Shown piece by piece: positions 56,628 to 64,000 of a DNA stretch of 64,000 nt. Every line of letters begins with the position of its first letter. Position 1 is the stretch's first letter. The DNA comes from Paracrocinitomix mangrovi (lineage in GTDB: Bacteria > Bacteroidota > Bacteroidia > Flavobacteriales_D > Crocinitomicaceae). Location: contig NZ_CP091819.1 of NCBI RefSeq assembly GCF_019740355.2, forward strand, positions 2,170,001 through 2,234,000, read 5' to 3'. The notes beneath the pieces were generated by a model. It was not told the DNA's origin. It did not search any database and saw only the letters and a list, made by a program, of their open reading frames with translations. The position numbers and the translations under genes were made by a program.

Positions 56628-57112
56628 TGGCAATTCAATATAAACAATCCGATATCATCAAAGGGGGAATCATTTATGCCCTGGGAGATACAATTGCTGC
56701 TCTTATCTCCCAAGATTTTGAGTGGATCAGATTTGTCGGTATTTTGGTTATAGGCGCAACCATATACGCTCTGGAAATACCAAATTACTTTAAGTGGATT
56801 GATAAAAAAGTAGCGTCTGATGGTAGTATAAGTAGCTCGTTCAAAAGGGCAGGTTTGGCCATGTTATACTTCAATCCGCTTTGGATTGCCAGACACATTT
56901 TATTCATACAACTTTTGACAGGAAAATATGATCAAATTGGTTGGGGAATTCTCATTGCCGGATCACTATCATTTGTATTCAATATTCCATTATCATTAGC
57001 AGCTAACTATCTAATTCAAAATAAAGTTAGCTTGAAAAATCGCTTTTTAGCCAGTGCTATTTTCTCTGGTTTAATGGCCATTTATTATTCACTCAGTGCC
57101 ATTTGGTTTTAA
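56627..57112 (+). CDS. small integral membrane protein, possibly Mpv17/PMP22-like
   Basis: The 161-residue product has about four hydrophobic segments. Parts resemble the Mpv17/PMP22 pattern: YALGDTIAALISQDFEWIRF (family: GD-x-xQ followed by D-x-x-R), then YALEIPNYFKWIDKK where the family has GP-x-xH-x-WY-x-x-L, and later LYFNPLWIARHILFIQLLTG. The match is weak and the hallmark GP/WP residues are missing, so I keep it as unknown. Its start overlaps the xdhB stop by one base, and xdhC follows after 46 bases. A role in purine uptake or product export would fit the position, but no transporter motif supports this. Confidence 0.6.
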   Translation: MAIQYKQSDIIKGGIIYALGDTIAALISQDFEWIRFVGILVIGATIYALEIPNYFKWIDKKVASDGSISSSFKRAGLAMLYFNPLWIARHILFIQLLTGKYDQIGWGILIAGSLSFVFNIPLSLAANYLIQNKVSLKNRFLASAIFSGLMAIYYSLSAIWF

Positions 57113-57134
57113 ACGATTTATCCGAATAGAAGGG

Positions 57135-57142
57135 TACTTTTG
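57135..57142 (+). promoter_or_regulatory. internal -7 element candidate before xdhC
   Basis: TACTTTTG is a full TAnnTTTG match in the only sizeable gap of the operon, 16 bases before the xdhC ATG. It may give xdhC an extra promoter. Confidence 0.35.
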
Positions 57143-57158
57143 ATATCTTTATTAATTG

Positions 57159-58097
57159 ATGAATATCTGGGAGAACATAAAATCTGAAATAGACCAAGGA
57201 AACAGAATTGTACTCATGTATGTTTTGGACGCCATGGGCAGCAGCCCTGGAAGACAAGGCTTTAAAATGATAGTGAGCGATTCGGGAAAACTTGTTGGCT
57301 CAATAGGTGGAGGATTTATGGAGCACAAATTAGTAGAACTTTGTAAACAAGATCTGCTGAAAAGAGAGTTCGATCCTTTTATTAAAAAACAGGTTCATCA
57401 AACCAATATTCCTAAAGATCGCTCAGGAATGATCTGTTCAGGTGAACAATGGATTGCTTTCTTCTCTATTGATCAAAAAGATACCGGATGGATTCAAAAA
57501 ATAATAAGTAAAGAGCAATCTACATTGGTTCTGACACCTCAAGGAATTCAGCTAAGTGAGGAACTAATCAAATCACAATTTAAATCCAAAATTGAAGATG
57601 AAAATCATTGGATTGTCAAAGAGGATCTTCACGTAAAACCTGCTCTACATATTGTAGGTGGTGGACACGTTGGATTTGCTGTTTCTAAATTGGCACACGA
57701 AGTTGGATTTAGCATTAAAATCTATGATGACAGGGAAAGATTAAATACTATTGAACAGAATGGATGTGCTGAGTTTATCCAAATTGATGATTACGAACAA
57801 TTGGGAAATATCATCCATTCTAACAGTGATGATTATGTCGTTTTGGTTTCTTTTGGTTATCGCACCGACAAAATGGCTTTAAAATCACTACTGAATCATA
57901 ATTTCAAATACCTGGGAATGATGGGCAGTAAAGAAAAAGTCAAAAAAATAATGGAAGAATTAGTGACTGAAGGTGTGTCAAAAGAAAAGCTGGCTAATGT
58001 GTACTCGCCAATTGGTATTGACATTCACAGTAAAACACCCATTGAAATTGCCATCAGTATTATGGCACAAATTATCAGTGTAAAAAATAAAGATTAA
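57159..58097 (+). CDS. xdhC: XdhC-family molybdenum cofactor maturation protein
   Basis: The ATG at 57159 is preferred to the TTG one codon earlier; the product is 312 residues. The N-terminal XdhC/CoxI domain has MYVLDAMGSSPGRQGFKMIVS and GSIGGGFMEHKLVE. The C-terminal Rossmann-like domain has LHIVGGGHVGFAVSKLAHEVGF, IYDDR, and the closing GMMGSKEKVKKIMEEL and SPIGIDIHSKTPIEIAISIMAQII. XdhC binds molybdenum cofactor, aids its sulfuration and loads it into xanthine dehydrogenase; it is not part of the final enzyme. Its place as last gene of the operon is typical. The stop overlaps the convergent HAD gene by four bases. Confidence 0.93.
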   Translation: MNIWENIKSEIDQGNRIVLMYVLDAMGSSPGRQGFKMIVSDSGKLVGSIGGGFMEHKLVELCKQDLLKREFDPFIKKQVHQTNIPKDRSGMICSGEQWIAFFSIDQKDTGWIQKIISKEQSTLVLTPQGIQLSEELIKSQFKSKIEDENHWIVKEDLHVKPALHIVGGGHVGFAVSKLAHEVGFSIKIYDDRERLNTIEQNGCAEFIQIDDYEQLGNIIHSNSDDYVVLVSFGYRTDKMALKSLLNHNFKYLGMMGSKEKVKKIMEELVTEGVSKEKLANVYSPIGIDIHSKTPIEIAISIMAQIISVKNKD

Positions 58098-58753
58098 TCG
58101 TTCCAGAACTTTTGCAAACCTTCCAAATCAAGGTGATTCAAACTAGGTATTATTAAATCTGCCAACTTTAATCTTTCATCATATTGATGCGATTTTTCAG
58201 GAACTGCTACTACTTTCATTCGAGCAGCTTTAGCAGCAATAACACCATTCAACGAATCTTCAATTACCAGGCAATCAGTTGGATGAATATCTAATTTTTG
58301 GGCGGCTGATAAAAATACTGCCGGATGAGGTTTACCATGAGACTCATTTTCTGCTGAATGAACGGAATGAAAGAAGCCGGCTATTTCTAATTTATCCAAT
58401 ACAACTTCTAATATTCTATTAGCAGATGAAGTTGCTAAGCCGATTTTCAGTCCCTTAGATTGAATAGCTTCCAGAGATTCATAAACTCCATCTAACGCTC
58501 TACCCTGCGCTTTTATTTCTCTAATTAAAACTGCCACAATATCTTCTTCTACTTCTTGAAGAGATCTTCCTTCCCACCCTACTTTATTGTGCCACATTTT
58601 CACTACCTCATCAATGCGCAAGCCAACTGTTTCCTCACAATCCGTATGAGTTAAATCTAAACCAACTCTCCCAAAACCTTCTATTTCGGCAATTTTCCAA
58701 AGCGGTTCAGAATCAATCAAAACGCCATCCATATCAAAGATTACTGCTTTCAT
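58094..58753 (-). CDS. HAD-superfamily phosphatase (HxpB/YniC or beta-phosphoglucomutase-like)
   Basis: The 219-residue enzyme has motif I AVIFDMDGVLIDSEPLW (Asp7 and Asp9), a helical cap with TVGLRIDEVVKMW, motif II GLATSSANRI, motif III Lys in GKPHPAVFLSAA and motif IV CLVIEDSLNGVIAAKAARM. The cap and the DSEPLWK opening resemble hexitol or 2-deoxyglucose-6-phosphate phosphatases of the HxpB type; this is a resemblance, not proof of substrate. Its ATG overlaps the stop of the upstream secreted-protein gene by four bases. Confidence 0.9.
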   Translation of the reverse strand: MKAVIFDMDGVLIDSEPLWKIAEIEGFGRVGLDLTHTDCEETVGLRIDEVVKMWHNKVGWEGRSLQEVEEDIVAVLIREIKAQGRALDGVYESLEAIQSKGLKIGLATSSANRILEVVLDKLEIAGFFHSVHSAENESHGKPHPAVFLSAAQKLDIHPTDCLVIEDSLNGVIAAKAARMKVVAVPEKSHQYDERLKLADLIIPSLNHLDLEGLQKFWND

Positions 58754-59631
58754 TTTAAGCTTAATTTATAAAGATTTCCTCCACCAAAGCCTTTCCTGTA
58801 TTCATCCGTCATGTAGAGTACATTTTTGGTCAAAAAACCAATACCTTCTCTTTGCTTTATGCCTTTTAAATTATAGCTCTGGATTTTACCGTTCCAAAAC
58901 TGATGTGATGTAAAATTTGAAATAATATAAAACCTACTATAAGTGAGTATCACTAACTTTTTGCTTTTTGGATGATAATCTGCTGCAGTTACTGAACAAA
59001 ACATCCAATTGGAATCACACAACTGAATTGACCCTATCTTTCTGGCTTTGTAATGACCAGGCTTATCGGGCAAAACATACACATTCGTAATTCCTGTAAA
59101 TGGTTTACTTCTGCACTTAGTGAAAATATAAATGCTATCATTCATCCATACCATTGCCTCGGCATCAAAATTCATATTTGATTCTTTAGGTGGATATGCG
59201 AACTGATCTTCGTAATTAAATGTGATTTTATCGGCTTTTATTTCACCGTTTCCATCTTCGATTAAATCTTTATCCAAAATGTAGATAGCACATTCTTTAC
59301 GCTTATTCAGATTGTTTCCGAAATCACCAATGTAAACCCTGTCTTTATCATCAATAGCTAAATCCTCCCAATCTACATTTTTAGCATCTTTAATTTCCAA
59401 AGTACGGACAACTTTACCTTCAAAATCCAAAACGTAAAGCTTTTCCTTATTGCCCCCATCATTCAATGTAAGAATATACTTTCCCTGATAAATTTGAACG
59501 GCAGAAGTTTCATACAATTTCGAAGGTAAATCGGCAATTTTATCTACAGAAACTTGCGCTATTACAGTAGAACTGCACCAAATGATACCAAAAAATATTC
59601 CCGAAATTTTCTGCATGCTTAACATTCTCAT
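58750..59631 (-). CDS. secreted beta-propeller-like protein of unknown function
   Basis: The precursor of up to 293 residues has a signal peptide; translation may begin at 59631 or at Met6 (59616), which gives the tighter signal MQKISGIFFGIIWCSSTVIAQ. The mature part has repeated strand pairs typical of a propeller: KYILTLNDGGNKEKLYVLDFEG, NVDWEDLAIDDKDRVYIGDFGNN, MNFDAEAMVWMNDSIYIF and QREGIGFLTKNVLYMTDEY. Related propellers are found in phytase-like and SdiA-regulated proteins, with acidic loops that bind calcium; catalysis is not established here. It is translationally coupled to the HAD phosphatase gene. Confidence 0.72.
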   Translation of the reverse strand: MRMLSMQKISGIFFGIIWCSSTVIAQVSVDKIADLPSKLYETSAVQIYQGKYILTLNDGGNKEKLYVLDFEGKVVRTLEIKDAKNVDWEDLAIDDKDRVYIGDFGNNLNKRKECAIYILDKDLIEDGNGEIKADKITFNYEDQFAYPPKESNMNFDAEAMVWMNDSIYIFTKCRSKPFTGITNVYVLPDKPGHYKARKIGSIQLCDSNWMFCSVTAADYHPKSKKLVILTYSRFYIISNFTSHQFWNGKIQSYNLKGIKQREGIGFLTKNVLYMTDEYRKGFGGGNLYKLSLK

Positions 59632-59704
59632 TCAAAGTTAATACCATTTATGGAAGGATCTTGTCTAACACATATTTCATATCTTTAATTTAAAATCTTT
59701 TAAG

Positions 59705-60970
59705 ATGCTAAATCCTAGTAGCGCAGGTTGGATTAAAAAGTACTTTTCCTTGATTGATGAATTTGAAATTCATCTGGAAGATTACAATCTAAAACTAAGT
59801 CCCGAAGAGTTTATATACGGACAACTTCAACCTAGCGGGATGATCTACGGTTTTCAAGTAAGGTTTATTTTTTTAGAAAATGAAAACACCGATAAATGGT
59901 CGGGAGAAGAGAAGTTCAAAGTGCTACTTCTGGAATCACTGTTAATAGCAGATTATGCTCATTTCGGATCACTCTCACTTGAAAACATTGAAGATTCTTT
60001 AAATAGATTTGTTGATTTTTATGAAGAATCTGAACTGGAAAAAGCTAAGAAAAACTGGCTCAATTTTAAAGATTTGGATGTTTACGGTAAGCTAGAATCC
60101 ATCATTGAACAGAGGGTAGGAATTAAAATTAGTTTATCAAATAGACTTTGGACTTCATACCTACATAATAGTTTACTTTTTCAAGACATTGTGCTGTACT
60201 TTGAATATTATCAAACTGGAAAACCAGATGATATCCAAACAAAAAGGCGCAAACAAACTTTAAACATATTAATGGTCATTGCCGCAGCAGCTAGTGCTGA
60301 TGGAATTATTACTGAAGAAGAAACGGCCTTGTATAGTATCTTTTTAGCCTCATCAGGACTAAAAGATCAGGACCATATTTTAGCCAAGAGTTATATTGAA
60401 AATAAATTAGATTTGTCCCATTTGGTGTTTGAATATCAGATGTCATGGTTAATGAGCAGATACTTTTTAGAAGTAGCCATTTTAACTGTTTGGAGTGATA
60501 GAGTTGTAGAACCTGAAGAGCAAAAATTTTTGGAAGAACTTTACCAAAAGTTAGAGGTTGATGAAGAGGAATTTGACAAATCATTTATCGCAGTTCAAAC
60601 TTTTGTGATTGACAATGCAGATGCAGTTCCATTTTTAAGAGGTAGTAATGATTTAGATCAACTTCTTAGCAGTGCCGGAGATAAATGGAAAAAGATTTTA
60701 TCCAGAAATAAAGATAAGTTGGCTCTTGAGTTAGCTCAAAGTAAAGAGTTAGTGCAATTAATTGCCAAGTCTACCACTACAGATTTATCAAAAGAAGAAA
60801 AGAAAAAAGTTAAAAGTCAATTCAAAGACCTGGCTAAATCAATACCTGCATTTACCCTTTTTATGTTGCCTGGCGGAAGTGTTATCATGCCCTTTGTTTT
60901 AAAACTAATTCCAGACCTGGTTCCATCCGCGTTTAGAAGCAATCAAATAGACGAAGAGCCCAAGAACTAA
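59705..60970 (+). CDS. TerB/LETM1-related protein
   Basis: The 421-residue protein has no signal peptide. The N-terminal 170 residues are helical and not recognised. A middle part (about 180-310) looks like a TerB/DjlA-type helical bundle, with MVIAAAASADGIITEEETALYSI and VWSDRVVEPEEQKFLEELY. The C-terminal part (about 335-410) has the LETM1 core: LSKEEKKKVKSQFKDLAKSIPAFTLFMLPGGSVIMPFVLKLIPDLVPSAF. In mitochondria LETM1 works in cation/proton exchange and ribosome binding at the inner membrane. Bacterial relatives in Bacteroidota carry the label LETM1-related biofilm-associated protein; the basis of that label is unknown to me. Confidence 0.82.
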   Translation: MLNPSSAGWIKKYFSLIDEFEIHLEDYNLKLSPEEFIYGQLQPSGMIYGFQVRFIFLENENTDKWSGEEKFKVLLLESLLIADYAHFGSLSLENIEDSLNRFVDFYEESELEKAKKNWLNFKDLDVYGKLESIIEQRVGIKISLSNRLWTSYLHNSLLFQDIVLYFEYYQTGKPDDIQTKRRKQTLNILMVIAAAASADGIITEEETALYSIFLASSGLKDQDHILAKSYIENKLDLSHLVFEYQMSWLMSRYFLEVAILTVWSDRVVEPEEQKFLEELYQKLEVDEEEFDKSFIAVQTFVIDNADAVPFLRGSNDLDQLLSSAGDKWKKILSRNKDKLALELAQSKELVQLIAKSTTTDLSKEEKKKVKSQFKDLAKSIPAFTLFMLPGGSVIMPFVLKLIPDLVPSAFRSNQIDEEPKN

Positions 60971-60982
60971 AGGTTTTAGAAG

Positions 60983-60999
60983 TTGGCACGCGATTTGTT
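60983..60999 (+). promoter_or_regulatory. sigma-54-like promoter candidate
   Basis: TTGGCACGCGATTTGTT matches the sigma-54 pattern TGGCACG-N4-TTGCW except for one base at the -12 GC (GT here). It lies 31 bases before the ATG at 61030 with correct spacing and orientation. Confidence 0.35.
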
Positions 61000-61029
61000 A
61001 AAATTCTGTTAAATTTTAAAAATGATCGC

Positions 61030-62298
61030 ATGAAAAAAGTAGTACTGGTTGCAGGTCTATTGGCCTGCAACTTGATTTTCTCCCAAGACAATCATCCTTA
61101 TTTTATTAAGAATTACAAAGCCCCGGATTTTAAACTGAGATACCTCATGGCAAATTTCGGAAGTAATGGTTCAGGAAATTTCGTTTCTGACAATTTCGAC
61201 TCTAGATTAGATGGCTCACTGCATTACTATCACATATCAAATAGTAAAAAATATCAAGGTGAAGTTGGTTCAACTTATATTTTAAGATTTGGTCATTCTA
61301 GTGATACAAATCATCATACCATTGGACTGTCCAATCAAATTGCCAACAACATTCAAAATAGGTTTTACTTTAAAGAACTTTGGTTTGTTGGAGTGCATGA
61401 TTATTCAAGCATTAGATTGGCCAACAGCGGTGAAACCAATCAAAATGGAAGCGCCTCTTTTAGATTGTTTATGCAACCACAGGTTTCTATTGGATATGGC
61501 CGTTTAGAATACGTACAATTTGCAAGAAGAGCAATGGACATTGAGTATCTTTTTAAAAAGAATAAGATCTATAATGAATCCTTTTCAGAAAATCAACTGA
61601 AAACAATAGCTGATAAAATTGCCTTGATCTCAAACAAAAGATATTTAGATCGTAGAATTGGACTTATGGATCAGTTAGAATTACTGGATAATACCCTGCA
61701 AGATTTAGGTATTGGCTCTGAAAAAAACATCCGATACTTTGCACAATTAATGGACAGTTATGTTTTTGCCAATCATATGCATAGACGAAGCGGTTTTAGA
61801 GCAGAATTAGGGGTGTCAGAATCACTCGGCATTTTTTATAATACAGCAAGTCCTTTGGATTTAGGTTTGAATTATACACACGGATTCCTTGATCTACAGT
61901 ATCACTTGCCTACTAATTATGCACTTCAACATACCTTTAGATTTTCAACTTTGGGTGGAATTCGTCAAGATTTAATCAACAATAATAATGAACCTGGATT
62001 GTGGGCCATTGCCAACTACACATTGGGTTGGTATCCAAATACCAGAACTGAACTATACACTAATGCTACTTTAGGTTCAAGTTTTGAAGACAATGATGCA
62101 GGATACTATTCTCAATTGTCTTTAGATTTTTACTATTATTTCAGTCCCAGGTTTAGACTAAATGCAACAGCCTCTTATTACTTGGGATCTACTTATACTC
62201 AGCCAACTATATTCAATTTGGTTCCAAGTACATCAAATGTTAACGGTGGTCTACATGGCTATAGGTTCAACCTGGGTTTTAGCTACGCAATATTTTAA
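61030..62298 (+). CDS. outer-membrane beta-barrel-like protein of unknown function
   Basis: The 422-residue precursor has a signal peptide (MKKVVLVAGLLACNLIFSQ). The rest alternates aromatic-rich strands and turns (DGSLHYYHISNSKKYQGEV, YSSIRLANSGETNQNGSAS, FRAELGVSESLGIFYN, LDLGLNYTHGFLDLQY, RFRLNATASYYLG) and ends in the terminal phenylalanine of a barrel strand (GYRFNLGFSYAIF), as BamA substrates do. A helical insert of about 80 residues (about 190-270) interrupts the barrel pattern. No family name is recognised. A sigma-54-like element lies upstream and a strong terminator downstream, so it is a single-gene transcript. Confidence 0.75.
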   Translation: MKKVVLVAGLLACNLIFSQDNHPYFIKNYKAPDFKLRYLMANFGSNGSGNFVSDNFDSRLDGSLHYYHISNSKKYQGEVGSTYILRFGHSSDTNHHTIGLSNQIANNIQNRFYFKELWFVGVHDYSSIRLANSGETNQNGSASFRLFMQPQVSIGYGRLEYVQFARRAMDIEYLFKKNKIYNESFSENQLKTIADKIALISNKRYLDRRIGLMDQLELLDNTLQDLGIGSEKNIRYFAQLMDSYVFANHMHRRSGFRAELGVSESLGIFYNTASPLDLGLNYTHGFLDLQYHLPTNYALQHTFRFSTLGGIRQDLINNNNEPGLWAIANYTLGWYPNTRTELYTNATLGSSFEDNDAGYYSQLSLDFYYYFSPRFRLNATASYYLGSTYTQPTIFNLVPSTSNVNGGLHGYRFNLGFSYAIF

Positions 62299-62330
62299 CC
62301 TAAAATTTTCATACATCCACGATTCAACTT

Positions 62331-62365
62331 AGGGCGTCAAATAGAAATATTTGGCGCCCTTTTTA
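62331..62365 (+). terminator. rho-independent terminator
   Basis: AGGGCGTCAAATA and TATTTGGCGCCCT pair over 13 positions (one T-G wobble) around a GAAA loop, followed by TTTTTA. It ends the outer-membrane-protein transcript. Confidence 0.93.
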
Positions 62366-62405
62366 TATTGTCGTAACTTTAGCTTAACTTTTGGTTAATA
62401 GACAG

Positions 62406-64000
62406 ATGAAAAAAACGGCAAGCTTACTCCTTGTTATCTTCTTTTTTCTCATTGGAGAGATTAATATTTCCAGATCGCAGTACATATTCGATCCTAACTA
62501 CGTACATACATTTGAAATCAACTTTTACGATAGTAACTGGGATTATCTTTTAGATTCAATGGCCACTGCACAAGTTGGTACCGGTAGTGGAACAGGTAGA
62601 ATTTTGGCTGATGTTATTATTAATGGAATTCAATACGATAGCTGCGGTGTGCGGTATAAAGGAAACAGTTCCATGGATACCGCAAGCTATAAAAACCCTT
62701 ATAACATTGATTTAAACTGGGCAGTAGCAGGACAAGAGCATCAAGGAAAAGATAAGTTCAAACTAGCCAATTGTTTCTCAGATCCAAGTATGGTCAGAGA
62801 AGTATTGATGTATGAAATCAGTAATCAGTATATGGATTGTCCCCGTGCAAGTTTTTGCAAGGTTTTCATCAATGGAGATTATGTAGGCGTTTATACAAAT
62901 ACAGAATCCATAGACAACGAATTTTTAGATCAACACTACGGAGACAGTGACAATGCTTTTTTCAAATGTGATCCGATTTCATTTCAAATTTTTGGAGACA
63001 ATTCTAATCTATCCTATTATGCTGATAGCATGGCTTATGACACATTGTATGACATGAAATCGCTTTACGGACTAGGAGAACTTCAAGCTTTTTGCAATGA
63101 ATTAAATAACAATCCTGGAAATATTGAAAATGTCCTGGATGTTGACAGAGCCCTTTGGTTTTTAGCTGTGAGTTCTGCTTTTGTTCACAATGATGGATAT
63201 ACTGCATTTGCGCACAATTACTACATCTACAAAATGACCAATGGAAAATGGAGTATTATTTTGTGGGATGTAAATATGGCTTTTGGTGGATTACCTTGGA
63301 ACGGAGCAACTTTAGCCACTCTTGATGAAAATGACATGATCAATCAAGATCCGTTTTTACATATTAATTCACCAAACTTCAGGCCTCTCATCAGCAAATT
63401 GCTGAGTAACCCAATGTATAAAAGAATGTATGTAGCTCACATGAAAACGATACTTTCAGAAAATGTGAGTAATGACTATTATTTACAGAGAGCTGAAAGT
63501 TGGCAACAACAAATAGACACCATTGTCACCTATGAACCCTATCCTCAATACACCTATCAGCAATTTCAAGATAACTTGTATACTAGCATTGGTTCCTGGC
63601 TTGGATTTAGAGCAGGATTGGAATCTTTAATGTCAGGTAGATTAACCTACTTGAATGGTTTACCTGAATTCCAGGCATTGCAACCCACTATTAGTAACAT
63701 AAATGCTCCCAGCAGTCCGGATCCTTTCTCTTCTGTTTCAATTACAGCCGAAGTGACTGATGCCAATGACGTTTACTTAGGATATAGATATGGCGAATTT
63801 GAATCGTTTAACAAAGTACTTATGTATGATGATGGAGCTCACAATGATGGAGCTTCAGGAGATGGAATTTACGGGACTTCCATCTGGGTGAACGCGCTGG
63901 AGGTTGATTATTTTATTTATGCTGAAAACGCCAATGCCGGAAAGTTTTCTCCTGTGCGAGCAGAATATGAATTTTATACATTAACACCTAAAAAAGGACT
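62406..64000 (+). CDS. CotH kinase family secreted protein (cut by window end)
   Basis: An open frame starts at the ATG at 62406 and runs to the end of the window without a stop (531 codons). It has a signal peptide (MKKTASLLLVIFFFLIGE...SRSQ) and the CotH core: FEINFYDSNWDYL, GVRYKGNSS, GKDKFKLANCF, VREVLMYEISNQYMDCPRASF, VFINGDYVGVYTNTE, and the metal-binding WSIILWDVNMAFGG. CotH proteins are atypical secreted kinases of spore coats; in Bacteroidota they are often T9SS cargo with lamin-tail or Ig-like modules, and the part after 63700 (VSITAEVTDAND, MYDDGAHNDGASGDGIYG) looks like such a module. The C-terminus is outside the window. Confidence 0.88.
   Translation, partial: MKKTASLLLVIFFFLIGEINISRSQYIFDPNYVHTFEINFYDSNWDYLLDSMATAQVGTGSGTGRILADVIINGIQYDSCGVRYKGNSSMDTASYKNPYNIDLNWAVAGQEHQGKDKFKLANCFSDPSMVREVLMYEISNQYMDCPRASFCKVFINGDYVGVYTNTESIDNEFLDQHYGDSDNAFFKCDPISFQIFGDNSNLSYYADSMAYDTLYDMKSLYGLGELQAFCNELNNNPGNIENVLDVDRALWFLAVSSAFVHNDGYTAFAHNYYIYKMTNGKWSIILWDVNMAFGGLPWNGATLATLDENDMINQDPFLHINSPNFRPLISKLLSNPMYKRMYVAHMKTILSENVSNDYYLQRAESWQQQIDTIVTYEPYPQYTYQQFQDNLYTSIGSWLGFRAGLESLMSGRLTYLNGLPEFQALQPTISNINAPSSPDPFSSVSITAEVTDANDVYLGYRYGEFESFNKVLMYDDGAHNDGASGDGIYGTSIWVNALEVDYFIYAENANAGKFSPVRAEYEFYTLTPKKG

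Overview
The window comes from an AT-rich member of the Bacteroidota, most likely a flavobacterium-like lineage. The evidence is type IX secretion (T9SS) cargo with type A and type B C-terminal sorting domains, a PorP/SprF protein next to a giant HYR-repeat adhesin with SprB repeats, CotH, DUF3078 and LETM1-related proteins typical of the phylum, weak Shine-Dalgarno signals, and repeated TAnnTTTG-type -7 promoter elements. No prophage, insertion sequence, integrase or CRISPR array was seen. Most of the window is ordinary chromosome.

Layout. 1-7.1 kb: the end of an unrecognised gene, recX, two periplasmic amidohydrolases on the minus strand, a small cytochrome-b-like membrane protein, hflX and a small secreted protein. 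7.2-12.8 kb: a secreted protein, then a tight minus-strand run (HxlR regulator, AI-2E family permease, aldo/keto reductase, six-helix membrane protein, SRAP/HMCES-type DNA-protein crosslink protein), with an F420-oxidoreductase-like NADP-binding protein divergent from the regulator. 12.9-17.4 kb: an MFS transporter, a seven-copy 101-bp non-coding tandem repeat, tRNA-Arg(TCG), a CAT-anticodon tRNA, DUF3078 protein, mscL and an orphan LytTR response regulator. 17.5-26.3 kb: a HAD hydrolase coupled to a large SF1 helicase, a T9SS cargo protein, a lipoprotein and lepA.

26.4-47.0 kb is dominated by one adhesin locus of about 19.7 kb (about 6,500 codons if intact). It has a signal peptide, a unique N-terminal region, about 70 HYR domains, SprB repeats and a type B T9SS C-terminal domain, followed directly by a PorP/SprF gene. 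The repeats form two higher-order arrays: 255-bp units grouped in threes (765 bp) and 246-bp units grouped in fours (984 bp). The reading frame is broken by more than twenty mostly one-base indels, nearly all inside the near-identical copies. I think these are more likely assembly or consensus errors than true decay, but the sequence alone cannot decide.

47-52 kb: kdsB (LPS Kdo activation), an RsuA/RluB-type pseudouridine synthase, a secreted unknown and a GH18-CUB-PKD T9SS enzyme. 52-58 kb is a coherent purine-catabolic operon: adenine deaminase (adenine to hypoxanthine), two-subunit xanthine dehydrogenase (hypoxanthine to xanthine to urate), a small membrane protein, and the XdhC-type cofactor maturation protein. 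58-64 kb: a HAD phosphatase with a secreted beta-propeller-like protein, a TerB/LETM1-related protein, an outer-membrane barrel candidate with a sigma-54-like upstream element, and a CotH-family protein cut by the window end.

The points most worth a second look are the adhesin repeat architecture and its frame breaks, the 101-bp hairpin-bearing repeat array, paired palindromes overlapping the divergent hxlR promoters, the helicase whose conserved N-terminus has no canonical start codon, and the mutually overlapping promoters at 4.96 kb.
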